A DNA stretch of 5,758 bases from Limnohabitans sp. (GTDB lineage: Bacteria > Pseudomonadota > Gammaproteobacteria > Burkholderiales > Burkholderiaceae_C), in contig JAKFXJ010000236.1 in assembly GCA_021731425.1 (NCBI GenBank), positions 1 through 5,758 on the forward strand, read 5' to 3'. The position numbers and the translations under genes were made by a program. Positions 1-5,758 of the stretch are shown in pieces. How positions within the stretch are numbered: position 1 is the first letter of the stretch; each line of letters begins with the position of its first letter. The notes beneath the pieces are model-generated. The model had not been told where the DNA came from, ran no database searches, and saw only the letters and a list, made by a program, of their open reading frames with translations.

Positions 1-1617
1 GGCATTGGCCGCTCGATCTACGCCGTGCTCGATCGCCCTTTGTTGGCGCATGCGCTGGAGAACATTCGCCAGCGCATGGCACGCGGTGCCAGCGAACCCT
101 CGACCCAGTTTTTGACCAGCACGGCTTCGGGCCAGTTGCTGCGCGTGCACATGGCCCCGGTGCGCTCGGGCGCAGCGGCAGAGCCTGGGGCCGAGCCCGA
201 CTGCGCCGACATCCACGGCTTTGTGCTCATGCTGGACAACGTGACCCACAGCTTCGAGGAAGAAACCCGACGGGACCAATTGCTGCTGGGCCTGACCGAG
301 GGTTCGCGGGCTTCGCTGGCCAATGTGCAGGCGGCGGTGGAGATGCTGGCCTTTGACGACCTGGAGCCCGAAATGCGTGAGAAGTTCTTGCGCGTGGTGC
401 GCGAAGAAGTCGGCGCCATGGGCGAGCGCATCACCGACCTGATGGCCCGCTCCACCGAAACCCTCAAGACCCGCTGGCCGCTCGAAGACATGCTAGGCGC
501 GGACTTGGTGCTGGCCGCGCAGCAGCGCATCGCCGCGCATTGTGGGCGCGACATGGCCGATGTGGTGCTGGACACGGTGGACCCACAGGTCTGGCTCAAG
601 GTGGACAGCTTTGGTGTGCTGCAGGTGCTGACCTACCTGGCCAGCCGTTTGTTTGACGAGTTCGAGCTGCGTTTTGTGCAGCTGCGGCTGGCGCAGGCCG
701 ACGACAAAGTGCACCTGGATTTGGTCTGGACCGGCCAGGCCATGAGCAGCGAAACCGTGATGAGTTGGGAGCTGGACCCGATGCATCTGGGCCAGGACCG
801 CAGCCCCCTGACGGTGCGTGACGTGATGGATCGGCACGGCGGCGTGATGTGGTTCGAGCGTGAACGCACGCGCCACCAGGCCTTCTTCCGGCTGGTCTTG
901 CCCCGGGCCGGGGCACAAGAAGGCATCGAGGGCGCGCATGTGTTGAGCAACGAAAGCCGCCCCGAGTACTACGACTTTGACCTGTTCCAGATGTCGGAGT
1001 CGCACCACAGCCTGGACGACCGCCCGCTCAAGAGCCTGAGCTTCACCGTGTTTGACACCGAGACCACGGGCCTGAACCCCTCACAAGGCGACGAGATCAT
1101 CCAGATCGGGGCCACGCGCATCGTCAATGGCCGCTTGCTGCGCCAGGACGCGTTTGAGCAGCTGATCGACCCGGGCCGCAGCATCCCTGCTGCGTCCATC
1201 CCGATTCATGGCATCACTCCCGCCATGGTGCAGGGCCAGCCGCGCATTGGGCAGGTGCTGCCCACCTTCCATGCCTATGCCCATGACACGGTGCTGGTGG
1301 CGCACAACGCCGCTTTTGACATGAAGTTTTTACAGCTGAAGGAGCGCAGCACCGGCTTGCGTTTTGACCAGCCGGTGCTCGACACCTTGCTGCTGTCGGC
1401 GGTGATTCACCCGCACCAAGCCTCGCACCGTCTGGAGGCCATTGCCGAGCGCATGAACATCACCGTGTTGGGGCGGCACACCGCCTTGGGCGACGCGATG
1501 GTCACGGCCGAGGTGTTTTTGCGCATGATTCCGCTCTTGGCCGAGATGGGCATCCACACCCTGGGACAGGCCCGCGAGGCGGCGCAAAAGACTTATTACG
1601 CGCGATTGAAGTATTGA
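1..1617 (+). CDS. PAS / pseudo-histidine-kinase / DEDDh 3'-5' exonuclease fusion (5'-truncated by window)
   Basis: The gene is open from the first base in frame 1 (GIGRSIYAVLDRP...) and ends with TGA at 1615-1617, so the true start lies upstream. Residues here count from the first codon in the window. Residues ~1-85 end in GFVLMLDNVT, typical of the end of a PAS domain. Residues ~88-155 look like a HisKA dimerisation helix pair but lack the phospho-accepting His (TEGSRASLANVQ where SHELRTPL is expected). Residues ~195-302 resemble a worn HATPase domain, with LQVLTYLASRL in place of an N-box and HGGVMWFERE...FFRLVLP at its end. Residues 346-525 are a DnaQ-type exonuclease with all five DEDDh residues: D352 and E354 in FDTETTG, D440 in AHNAAFD, H493 and D498 in GRHTALGD. 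The family hydrolyses DNA or RNA 3' ends using two metal ions. The architecture argues against the replicative DNA polymerase III epsilon subunit. The natural substrate is unknown. It converges with the COG2905-type gene. Confidence 0.9.
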   Translation, partial: GIGRSIYAVLDRPLLAHALENIRQRMARGASEPSTQFLTSTASGQLLRVHMAPVRSGAAAEPGAEPDCADIHGFVLMLDNVTHSFEEETRRDQLLLGLTEGSRASLANVQAAVEMLAFDDLEPEMREKFLRVVREEVGAMGERITDLMARSTETLKTRWPLEDMLGADLVLAAQQRIAAHCGRDMADVVLDTVDPQVWLKVDSFGVLQVLTYLASRLFDEFELRFVQLRLAQADDKVHLDLVWTGQAMSSETVMSWELDPMHLGQDRSPLTVRDVMDRHGGVMWFERERTRHQAFFRLVLPRAGAQEGIEGAHVLSNESRPEYYDFDLFQMSESHHSLDDRPLKSLSFTVFDTETTGLNPSQGDEIIQIGATRIVNGRLLRQDAFEQLIDPGRSIPAASIPIHGITPAMVQGQPRIGQVLPTFHAYAHDTVLVAHNAAFDMKFLQLKERSTGLRFDQPVLDTLLLSAVIHPHQASHRLEAIAERMNITVLGRHTALGDAMVTAEVFLRMIPLLAEMGIHTLGQAREAAQKTYYARLKY

Positions 1618-1629
1618 GCCACCGGGGTC

Positions 1630-3492
1630 TTAAAACCGCCCCGACTGGTATCGCTGGCCCAGCACGCTTTGCAGAGACTGGATGACCGAAAACGCATCGC
1701 GCAGGTGCCCGCGCTCGAAATTCGACAGCTCTTGCAGGTGCAGGTAGTTGTCGGGCTCCAAGCCTTGTTGCATGCGCTGGGTCTGGTGCGTGATGCGCTG
1801 GCTGGAGACGAACTCGAGTGCGTCGCGCAAATCGCGTGAGCCTTGCTCTGACAGCTCGCCCAGTTGGGCTGCTTGCTCGATGCGGTCGCTGGTGTTGACT
1901 TCGAGCAAGCCCGCAGCCAGGGCGTAAATGCGACCCAAGTCCACAATGGGCGCAATCGCCTGGTGCTTCAAGTCCACGGTGCCCGCGTGTTCACCGCCTC
2001 GGATCAGCGAGATCTGGCCAAACAGGTTGAGCGGCGGGCGTTGCTTTTGTGCGTTGTTCACCACATGCGCCAAAAACAGGCTTTGCTTGGGTGTCTGTGC
2101 CAGCACTTCACTGCGCAAGCTGTGCAGCAGCGCGTGCTGGCCATGTACAGCACGCAGGTCAAAAAACACCGTGACCAGCATCAAGGCCTTGGGGTCCGGA
2201 ACGTTGATCCAGTTCTGAAAATACTGCCGCCACACACGCAGCGGCTGCCGCCACTGGTCCGTCATGGCCATCATCTCGCCCGGGCAGTGGATGTAGCCGC
2301 AAGCGGCCAGGCCATCACACACGCGGCGGGCAAGGGTCTTGAAGTAGTCGCCGTGTTGGGCCGGGTCGTAGGCGTCATGGAGCACCATGCAGTTGTCCTG
2401 GTCTGATTTGGCCGTTTGCTCGCAACGCCCTTGTGAGCCCGCGGCCACCCACACATAGTCCACGGGCGGCGGGCCGAGTTCGGCTTCGGCCAGGTGGATC
2501 AGGCGGCTGGTCAGCGCGTCGGTGATCGTGGTGATGACGTGGCCCGTGTTGTAGGCGCTGGTGTGCGCCGCGCTCAGGTTGTGTTGCAGCGCCTTGACAC
2601 GTCGGCTGATGGCCACCAGCCCGTCCAGGCTGCCTTGCTGGTGGATGTCGCCCGCCAAATACACGGCCGAGGTGCTTTGCTGCTGAGTCAGGTCGGTGGC
2701 GGTCACCATGCCGGCGATGCGATGCCCGTCCATGATGGGCACATGGTGGATGTTGTGACGTGTCATCAGCAACAGGGCCTCAAAGGCGGGGCTGCGCTGG
2801 TCCAGCGTCAGGGGCGCGAGGGTGGCGATGTCGGCGGCCGGGCGCGACAGGTCCAGCCCCTCGGCCACCACCCGGTTGCGCAGGTCGCGGTCGGTGACCA
2901 GGCCAAACAGGTGCTCCTGCTCGACCAGCATGACCGAAGACACGCCGCGCTCGCGCATGGTGCGGGCCACCTCCAGCACGCTGGCCTGGGGCGGCAAGGT
3001 GATGGGTGGGTGCTTGATCAAGTCTTGCAGGCGCATGCTGAGCAAGTTGGTGTCGTTGCCGGGTGTGGCCGCAGCCGCTGGGGCGCCGGGGTGTCGGCCA
3101 TCCAGGGGCACAGGCAAGAAGGGGGTGAGCGCTGGTTCGCGGGCCAGCAGGGCCTGCAGGCAGGCCTCGGGCACTTGGAGCAAGCGGCAGTCTTGGGTGC
3201 AGGTCACGTGGTAGCTTTGTTGCAGCGTCCAGGGCGTCACGCCTGCGCCCAAAAACTCGCCCGCCAGCAGCGTGTGGGTGCGTGCCAGTTCCGGGTCGTC
3301 CAGGTCCACGCGGCCTTGCAAAATCAACCACAGATGGGCGCTCCATTGGCCTGCTTGGGCCAGCAGATCGCCTGCGTGCAAATCCAGCACTTCGCTTTGT
3401 GCCAGCAGGTCTTGCCGAGCCGAAGCAGTCAGCAAACCCCAAACACGGTGTTGTGCCAGACTGTCCGACCATTCAAGAGGCGAGAGTGACAT
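1630..3492 (-). CDS. cNMP-binding-like / CBS pair / DUF294 nucleotidyltransferase signalling protein (COG2905 type)
   Basis: This encodes a 620-residue cytoplasmic protein with no signal peptide or membrane segment. The start ATG (complement of 3490-3492) is chosen because an AGGGAG ribosome site lies 7 bases upstream and because MSLSPLEWSD leads straight into the first domain; the open frame continues upstream to 3699 but would overlap the uvrA start. Domains: cyclic-nucleotide-binding-like fold ~15-125 with GEFLGAG at 79-85; CBS 1 ~155-212 (ending VTDRDLRNR) and CBS 2 ~220-275 (ending VTATDL); GlnD-like nucleotidyltransferase ~300-440 with GSQGR at 352-356 and the metal-binding pair D364/D366 in SDQDN; DUF294 C-terminal helical domain ~470-610. 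CBS domains commonly bind adenine nucleotides, and the transferase fold moves nucleotidyl groups. The target is unknown. The Arg expected in the phosphate-binding cassette is absent (QQSYHVTC region, 91-98), so cAMP binding is doubtful. It ends in TAA 12 bases from the convergent exonuclease gene, a pairing that I recall from other proteobacteria. Confidence 0.92.
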   Translation of the reverse strand: MSLSPLEWSDSLAQHRVWGLLTASARQDLLAQSEVLDLHAGDLLAQAGQWSAHLWLILQGRVDLDDPELARTHTLLAGEFLGAGVTPWTLQQSYHVTCTQDCRLLQVPEACLQALLAREPALTPFLPVPLDGRHPGAPAAAATPGNDTNLLSMRLQDLIKHPPITLPPQASVLEVARTMRERGVSSVMLVEQEHLFGLVTDRDLRNRVVAEGLDLSRPAADIATLAPLTLDQRSPAFEALLLMTRHNIHHVPIMDGHRIAGMVTATDLTQQQSTSAVYLAGDIHQQGSLDGLVAISRRVKALQHNLSAAHTSAYNTGHVITTITDALTSRLIHLAEAELGPPPVDYVWVAAGSQGRCEQTAKSDQDNCMVLHDAYDPAQHGDYFKTLARRVCDGLAACGYIHCPGEMMAMTDQWRQPLRVWRQYFQNWINVPDPKALMLVTVFFDLRAVHGQHALLHSLRSEVLAQTPKQSLFLAHVVNNAQKQRPPLNLFGQISLIRGGEHAGTVDLKHQAIAPIVDLGRIYALAAGLLEVNTSDRIEQAAQLGELSEQGSRDLRDALEFVSSQRITHQTQRMQQGLEPDNYLHLQELSNFERGHLRDAFSVIQSLQSVLGQRYQSGRF

Positions 3493-3499
3493 GTTCAAA

Positions 3500-3505
3500 C
3501 TCCCT
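3500..3505 (-). promoter_or_regulatory. Ribosome-binding site of the COG2905-type gene
   Basis: The minus strand reads AGGGAG, then 7 bases (TTTGAAC), then ATG. This is a strong Shine-Dalgarno match at good spacing. It decides the start at 3492 rather than upstream in-frame starts as far as 3699. Confidence 0.75.
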
Positions 3506-3641
3506 GTTTTTTTGGGCAATGTGCAGCTATTCATTTTGGCAGACGGTGTATGTGTCCTGTCACTCGGTGCTGCGGATTTTCTGATCCCGGTCAAGAAAAA
3601 GGGGCAAGCTAAGCTCCGCCGAGCGGCAAGGGGCACGGCCC

Positions 3642-3647
3642 TAGAAT
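3642..3647 (+). promoter_or_regulatory. Possible -10 hexamer for uvrA
   Basis: TAGAAT matches the sigma-70 -10 consensus at five of six positions and lies 29 bases before the uvrA ATG. Transcription would start near 3654, leaving a leader of roughly 23 bases. No good -35 hexamer is visible at 16-18 bases upstream (around 3618-3625), so this call is weak. Confidence 0.3.
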
Positions 3648-3676
3648 GTTTGGCCTCCACCCCATAAAGCCAGTTC

Positions 3677-5758
3677 ATGTCCCAAGGTCTCATCCGCATC
3701 CGTGGTGCCCGTCAGCACAACCTCAAAAACATTGACCTCGACATCCGTACCGGTGAACTCACGGTGGTCACTGGCCCCAGCGGCTCTGGCAAGTCGAGTC
3801 TGGTGTTCGACACCTTGTATGCCGAAGGCCAGCGCCGCTATGTGGAGACCTTCAGCGCCTACGCCCGCCAGTTTCTGGACCGCATGGACAAACCAGCCGT
3901 GGACAAGGTCGAAGGCGTGCCCCCGGCCATTGCGATCGACCAGACCAACCCGGTTCGCAGTTCGCGCTCCACCGTGGGCACCATGACCGAGCTGAACGAC
4001 CACCTCAAGCTGTTGTTCGCCCGTTTAGGCCAACTGTTCGACAAAGACACCGCACAGCCCGTGCGCCACGACAACCCCGACACAATTTATGCCGAACTGG
4101 CCCAACGTGCCACGCAAGCGGGCGACCCTCGCCTGTACCTGACCTTTCCGGTCGAGTTGCCCGCCAACACCAGCGCAGAGCAGGTCGAGCAGTGGTTGTC
4201 TGCCAGCGGCTTCACCAAGGTGCAGGCCGAACGCGAAGTGGCCACGCCCACAGGTCCGCGCAAAGTGTTGGATGTGATCGCCGACCGCTTTCGCATCGGC
4301 ACCGCCGAAAAAGCCCGCGTGGTCGAAGCCATCGAAGTCGCCCTCAAACGCGGCGGCCGCCTGAATGTCTATGTGGAGAAATCGGGGTCAGATCCCAATT
4401 CTTCTTCTGAGCCCGCCTTCGACATCTGGCGATTTTCGACGGGCTTGCATTGTCCGGACAGCGATTTGCGCTACACCGATCCGATCCCGTCGATGTTCTC
4501 GTTCAACTCGGCCGTGGGCGCGTGTGAGACCTGCCGGGGCTTTGGGCGCGTGATCGGGGTCGACTACGGCCTGGTCATTCCCAATCCCAAGCTCACCCTG
4601 CGGGCCGGGGCCATCAAGACGCTGCAAACCCCCGCTTGGCAAGAAAACCAGGACGACCTGATGCGCCACGCCGAGGCCGCAGGCATTCCGCGTGACACGG
4701 CTTGGGACAAGCTGACACAGGCGCAGCAAGATTGGGTGATCAACGGCTCACCCGAGTGGAAGGGGCGATGGAACCACCAGTGGTATGGCGTGAAGCGTTT
4801 CTTCGAGTACCTGGAGAGCAAGGCCTACAAGATGCACATCCGTGTGCTCTTGTCCAAGTACCGCAGTTACACCGAGTGTCCAACGTGCCAAGGCGCACGT
4901 TTGAAGACCGAGAGTTTGCTTTGGCGAATTGGCAGCCATTCCGATGCCGATGGCGTCTTGCCCGTGGAGAAGCGTTTCATGCCAGCGGGTGTGAAGTGGT
5001 CGCGTGCACAGTTGGAGGCGCTGCCGGGTTTGAGCCTGCACGACATGATGATCATGCCGCTCGATCGTTTGCGTTTGTTCTTTGATCGGGTGTCTGCTTC
5101 TGGGCATGCCTCCCTGGCGACCGGGGAGGCCTCTTTGGTTGCTGGGTTGTTGAGCACGTTGGGGGAGGCTCCGGCCGGGGATGGACTGGGCTCCTCATAC
5201 GGCGGGGGTACGCCAAAATCGTCGCCCAGCCCATCCCCGGCCGAAGCCGTAGTGGGAAATGCACAAGCAGCAGCACAGGCACGGGCAGCGACAGCGACAG
5301 CGACAGAGAAGGCACTGGACGCTCGATCCACCACAAGGTCTGCATCAGAGCGGGGGGCGGGCGACGATTTTGGCGTACCCCCGCCTCATGAGGAGCCCGC
5401 CCCCCGCTCTGATGCAAACCGACTCTCAGCAGAACCCACGAACCAAGGCCCAAGCGCCGAACAAAAAGCCCTGCAACTGCTCCTCGAAGAAATCACCACT
5501 CGCCTCAAATACCTGTGTGACGTGGGCATTGGTTACCTCACCCTCGACCGCCAAAGCCGCACGCTCAGCGGCGGCGAAGTGCAGCGCATCAACCTCACCA
5601 CCGCCCTGGGCACCAGCCTCGTCAACACCCTGTTCGTGCTCGACGAGCCCAGCATCGGCCTGCACCCACGAGACATGCACCGCATCACCTTGGCCATGCA
5701 CCGCCTGCGCGACGCCGGCAACACGCTCGTCGTGGTCGAGCACGACCCGGCAGTGATG
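3677..5758 (+). CDS. uvrA: UvrA excinuclease subunit, first ABC half (3'-truncated by window), with two in-frame insertions
   Basis: UvrA is the cytoplasmic damage-sensing ATPase that loads UvrB in nucleotide excision repair. The frame is open from ATG 3677 to the last codon (694 residues visible). An in-frame TAA at 3665-3667 fixes this as the earliest possible start, and no good Shine-Dalgarno site precedes it. Visible parts: Walker A GPSGSGKSS 33-41; RSTVGTMTE 97-105; a divergent UvrB-binding region ~125-235; a zinc-module region with C259, C283 and C286, but Ser at 262 where a fourth Cys is usual; CPTCQGARL 401-409; ABC signature LSGGE 630-634; Walker B FVLDEP 653-658; switch His H689. 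Relative to E. coli UvrA there is a short insertion near residues 235-246 and a large one at ~474-594, both made of palindromic repeat DNA. The divergent zinc region and the start resemble the very long (about twice normal length) UvrA-like proteins of Burkholderiales as I remember them; only the downstream sequence can show whether a second UvrA unit follows. Confidence 0.93.
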   Translation, partial: MSQGLIRIRGARQHNLKNIDLDIRTGELTVVTGPSGSGKSSLVFDTLYAEGQRRYVETFSAYARQFLDRMDKPAVDKVEGVPPAIAIDQTNPVRSSRSTVGTMTELNDHLKLLFARLGQLFDKDTAQPVRHDNPDTIYAELAQRATQAGDPRLYLTFPVELPANTSAEQVEQWLSASGFTKVQAEREVATPTGPRKVLDVIADRFRIGTAEKARVVEAIEVALKRGGRLNVYVEKSGSDPNSSSEPAFDIWRFSTGLHCPDSDLRYTDPIPSMFSFNSAVGACETCRGFGRVIGVDYGLVIPNPKLTLRAGAIKTLQTPAWQENQDDLMRHAEAAGIPRDTAWDKLTQAQQDWVINGSPEWKGRWNHQWYGVKRFFEYLESKAYKMHIRVLLSKYRSYTECPTCQGARLKTESLLWRIGSHSDADGVLPVEKRFMPAGVKWSRAQLEALPGLSLHDMMIMPLDRLRLFFDRVSASGHASLATGEASLVAGLLSTLGEAPAGDGLGSSYGGGTPKSSPSPSPAEAVVGNAQAAAQARAATATATEKALDARSTTRSASERGAGDDFGVPPPHEEPAPRSDANRLSAEPTNQGPSAEQKALQLLLEEITTRLKYLCDVGIGYLTLDRQSRTLSGGEVQRINLTTALGTSLVNTLFVLDEPSIGLHPRDMHRITLAMHRLRDAGNTLVVVEHDPAVM
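4379..4400. repeat. REP-like imperfect palindrome inside uvrA
   Basis: The core reads AATCGGGGTCAGATCCCAAT. Over 4380-4400 it is a 21-base imperfect palindrome centred on 4390, with AAT, GGG and TC on the left pairing with GA, CCC and ATT on the right and one further G-U pair possible. GGGGTCAGATCCCAATT strings of this kind are, from memory, typical of intergenic repeats near REP-associated tyrosine transposases in proteobacteria. Here it is translated as KSGSDPNS, in a loop between the UvrB-binding region and the first zinc-module region. The family assignment is inference. Confidence 0.5.
5108..5130. repeat. Small hairpin GCCTCCC / GGGAGGC
   Basis: A perfect 7-base inverted repeat (5108-5114 with 5124-5130) encloses a 9-base loop. 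It lies at the 5' side of the uvrA insertion. A related GGGGGAGGCT string follows at 5161-5170 at the edge of palindromic element A, so it may be a remnant of another repeat. Confidence 0.45.
5167..5248 (+). repeat. Palindromic element A: 25-bp stem, 32-base conserved loop
   Basis: Left arm 5167-5191 pairs with right arm 5224-5248 over 25 positions with two mismatches (5171/5244 and 5185/5230). The inner part is GGCCGGGGATGGACTGGGC against GCCCAGCCCATCCCCGGCC. The loop is 5192-5223 and contains GGCGGGGGTACGCCAAAATC. The same loop occurs inverted in element B. In uvrA it is read as EAPAGDGLGSSYGGG followed by TPKSSPSPSPAEA. Across the element only one of the six frames meets a stop codon (minus strand, complement of 5195-5197). 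Confidence 0.85.
5286..5306 (+). repeat. Hexamer microsatellite (CAGCGA)3.5
   Basis: Three and a half tandem copies of CAGCGA lie between the two palindromic elements. They encode alternating Ala-Thr residues. Gain or loss of a unit changes the protein by two residues and keeps the frame. A less regular CAG/GCA-rich stretch precedes it (5261-5281). Confidence 0.8.
5341..5416 (-). repeat. Palindromic element B: perfect 22-bp stem, 32-base conserved loop
   Basis: Left arm 5341-5362 (starting TGCATCAGAGCGGGGGGCGG) pairs without mismatch with right arm 5395-5416. The loop 5363-5394 is the reverse complement of the element A loop at 30 of 32 positions; the two differences (5386-5387) create a perfect 10-base palindrome CCTCATGAGG at 5384-5393. 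It is placed on the minus strand because element A is taken as plus. In uvrA it is read as ASERGAGDDFGVPPPHEEP followed by APRSDA. There is no clear target-site duplication at the edges. Confidence 0.88.

Larger units (their letters stand above)
3493..3676. other. Divergent intergenic region between the COG2905-type gene and uvrA
   Basis: These 184 bases separate two start codons facing away from each other, so they must hold the control signals for both genes unless promoters lie inside the coding regions. The minus strand shows TTGACC (complement of 3589-3594), a fair -35 hexamer, but no convincing -10 sits 16-18 bases further on. The plus strand shows TAGAAT at 3642-3647. I see no CTGT-N8-ACAG LexA-type operator and no clear terminator or small open reading frame. 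Confidence 0.6.
5096..5458 (+). other. uvrA: In-frame low-complexity insertion in the UvrA linker
   Basis: UvrA residues 474-594 are rich in Ala, Ser, Pro, Gly and Thr and resemble no UvrA domain. They separate RLRLFFDRVS (464-473) from EQKALQLLLEEI (595-606). In E. coli UvrA the matching Phe-Phe and the helix ending KEI are about 17 residues apart; here the gap is 134, so roughly 115 residues are extra. All the strong inverted repeats of this end of the window (5108-5130, 5167-5248, 5341-5416) and the hexamer repeat lie within it. It is probably a disordered surface loop. Confidence 0.8.

Noticed and set aside
1036..1617. Replicative DNA polymerase III epsilon subunit (dnaQ)
   Set aside because: The exonuclease is the C-terminal part of a larger sensor-like protein, unlike the short epsilon subunit with its C-terminal polymerase-binding tail.
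1623..1643. CGGGG/CCCCG hairpin as a bidirectional terminator between the convergent genes
   Set aside because: The stem has only five pairs, the loop is 11 bases, and no T-tract follows on either strand.
2494..3489. Plus-strand open frame of 331 codons
   Set aside because: It is antisense to the well-supported CBS/cNMP region; its Gln-, His- and Gly-rich product shows no domain and is expected from the opposite strand of a high-GC gene.
3493..3676. LexA operator upstream of uvrA
   Set aside because: CTGT occurs twice but neither is followed by ACAG after eight bases.
3493..3699. N-terminal extension of the minus-strand COG2905-type gene to 3699
   Set aside because: It would overlap the uvrA start, adds 69 residues with no domain, and ignores the strong AGGGAG site directly before the 3492 start.
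5167..5416. CRISPR array
   Set aside because: There are only two copies, in opposite orientation, with no regular spacers or cas genes.
5167..5416. Integron attC sites
   Set aside because: No GTTRRRY-type end boxes are visible; here the loop is conserved and the stem varies, the reverse of attC.
5052..5453. Minus-strand open frame through the palindromes
   Set aside because: It exists because the repeats hold few stop codons; its product is the mirrored repeat translation and it lies opposite intact uvrA.
5096..5458. Frameshift or pseudogene in uvrA
   Set aside because: Codon-by-codon reading stays open in the same frame from 3677 to 5758 with UvrA motifs on both sides of the insertion.
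5259..5756. Plus-strand open frame of 165 codons beginning within the insertion
   Set aside because: It is a shifted-frame shadow of uvrA; the uvrA frame encodes LSGGE, Walker B and the switch His across the same bases.

Overview
The window carries three protein-coding genes and no RNA genes. The high G+C content, the codon choice and the protein types (a sensor-like module fused to a DEDDh exonuclease, a COG2905-type signalling protein, and a UvrA with the unusual MSQGLIRIRGARQHNLKNID-type start) suggest a betaproteobacterium of the order Burkholderiales, most likely family Comamonadaceae. This placement comes from recalled protein features, not from a search.

Layout. Positions 1-1617 (+) hold the 3' part of a gene for a PAS / degenerate histidine-kinase-like / DEDDh 3'-5' exonuclease fusion; its start lies outside the window. 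It converges, with a 12-base gap, on a 620-codon gene at 1630-3492 (-). That gene encodes a cyclic-nucleotide-binding-like domain, two CBS domains and a GlnD-like nucleotidyltransferase (DUF294/COG2905). A divergent intergenic region of 184 bases (3493-3676) separates it from uvrA (3677 to the window end, +), which covers UvrA residues 1-694 and runs off the 3' edge. The first two genes look like a small cytoplasmic nucleotide-signalling pair. uvrA belongs to nucleotide excision repair and probably only shares the divergent control region.

The most unusual part lies inside uvrA. Between residues ~474 and ~594 the protein has an insertion of about 115 residues relative to E. coli UvrA, rich in Ala, Ser, Pro and Gly. 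It sits in the short linker just before the helix leading to the ABC signature (LSGGE). The DNA of this insertion contains two strong palindromic elements in opposite orientation (5167-5248 and 5341-5416). Each has exactly 32 bases of loop. The two loops are reverse complements at 30 of 32 positions, yet the stems are almost unrelated in sequence while each stays self-complementary. A hexamer microsatellite lies between them and a smaller hairpin lies upstream. A separate 22-base imperfect palindrome at 4379-4400, resembling the repeats found near REP-associated tyrosine transposases, interrupts another uvrA loop. All of these leave the reading frame open, so uvrA here appears to have accumulated translated palindromic repeats at surface loops, comparable in principle to Rickettsia palindromic elements.
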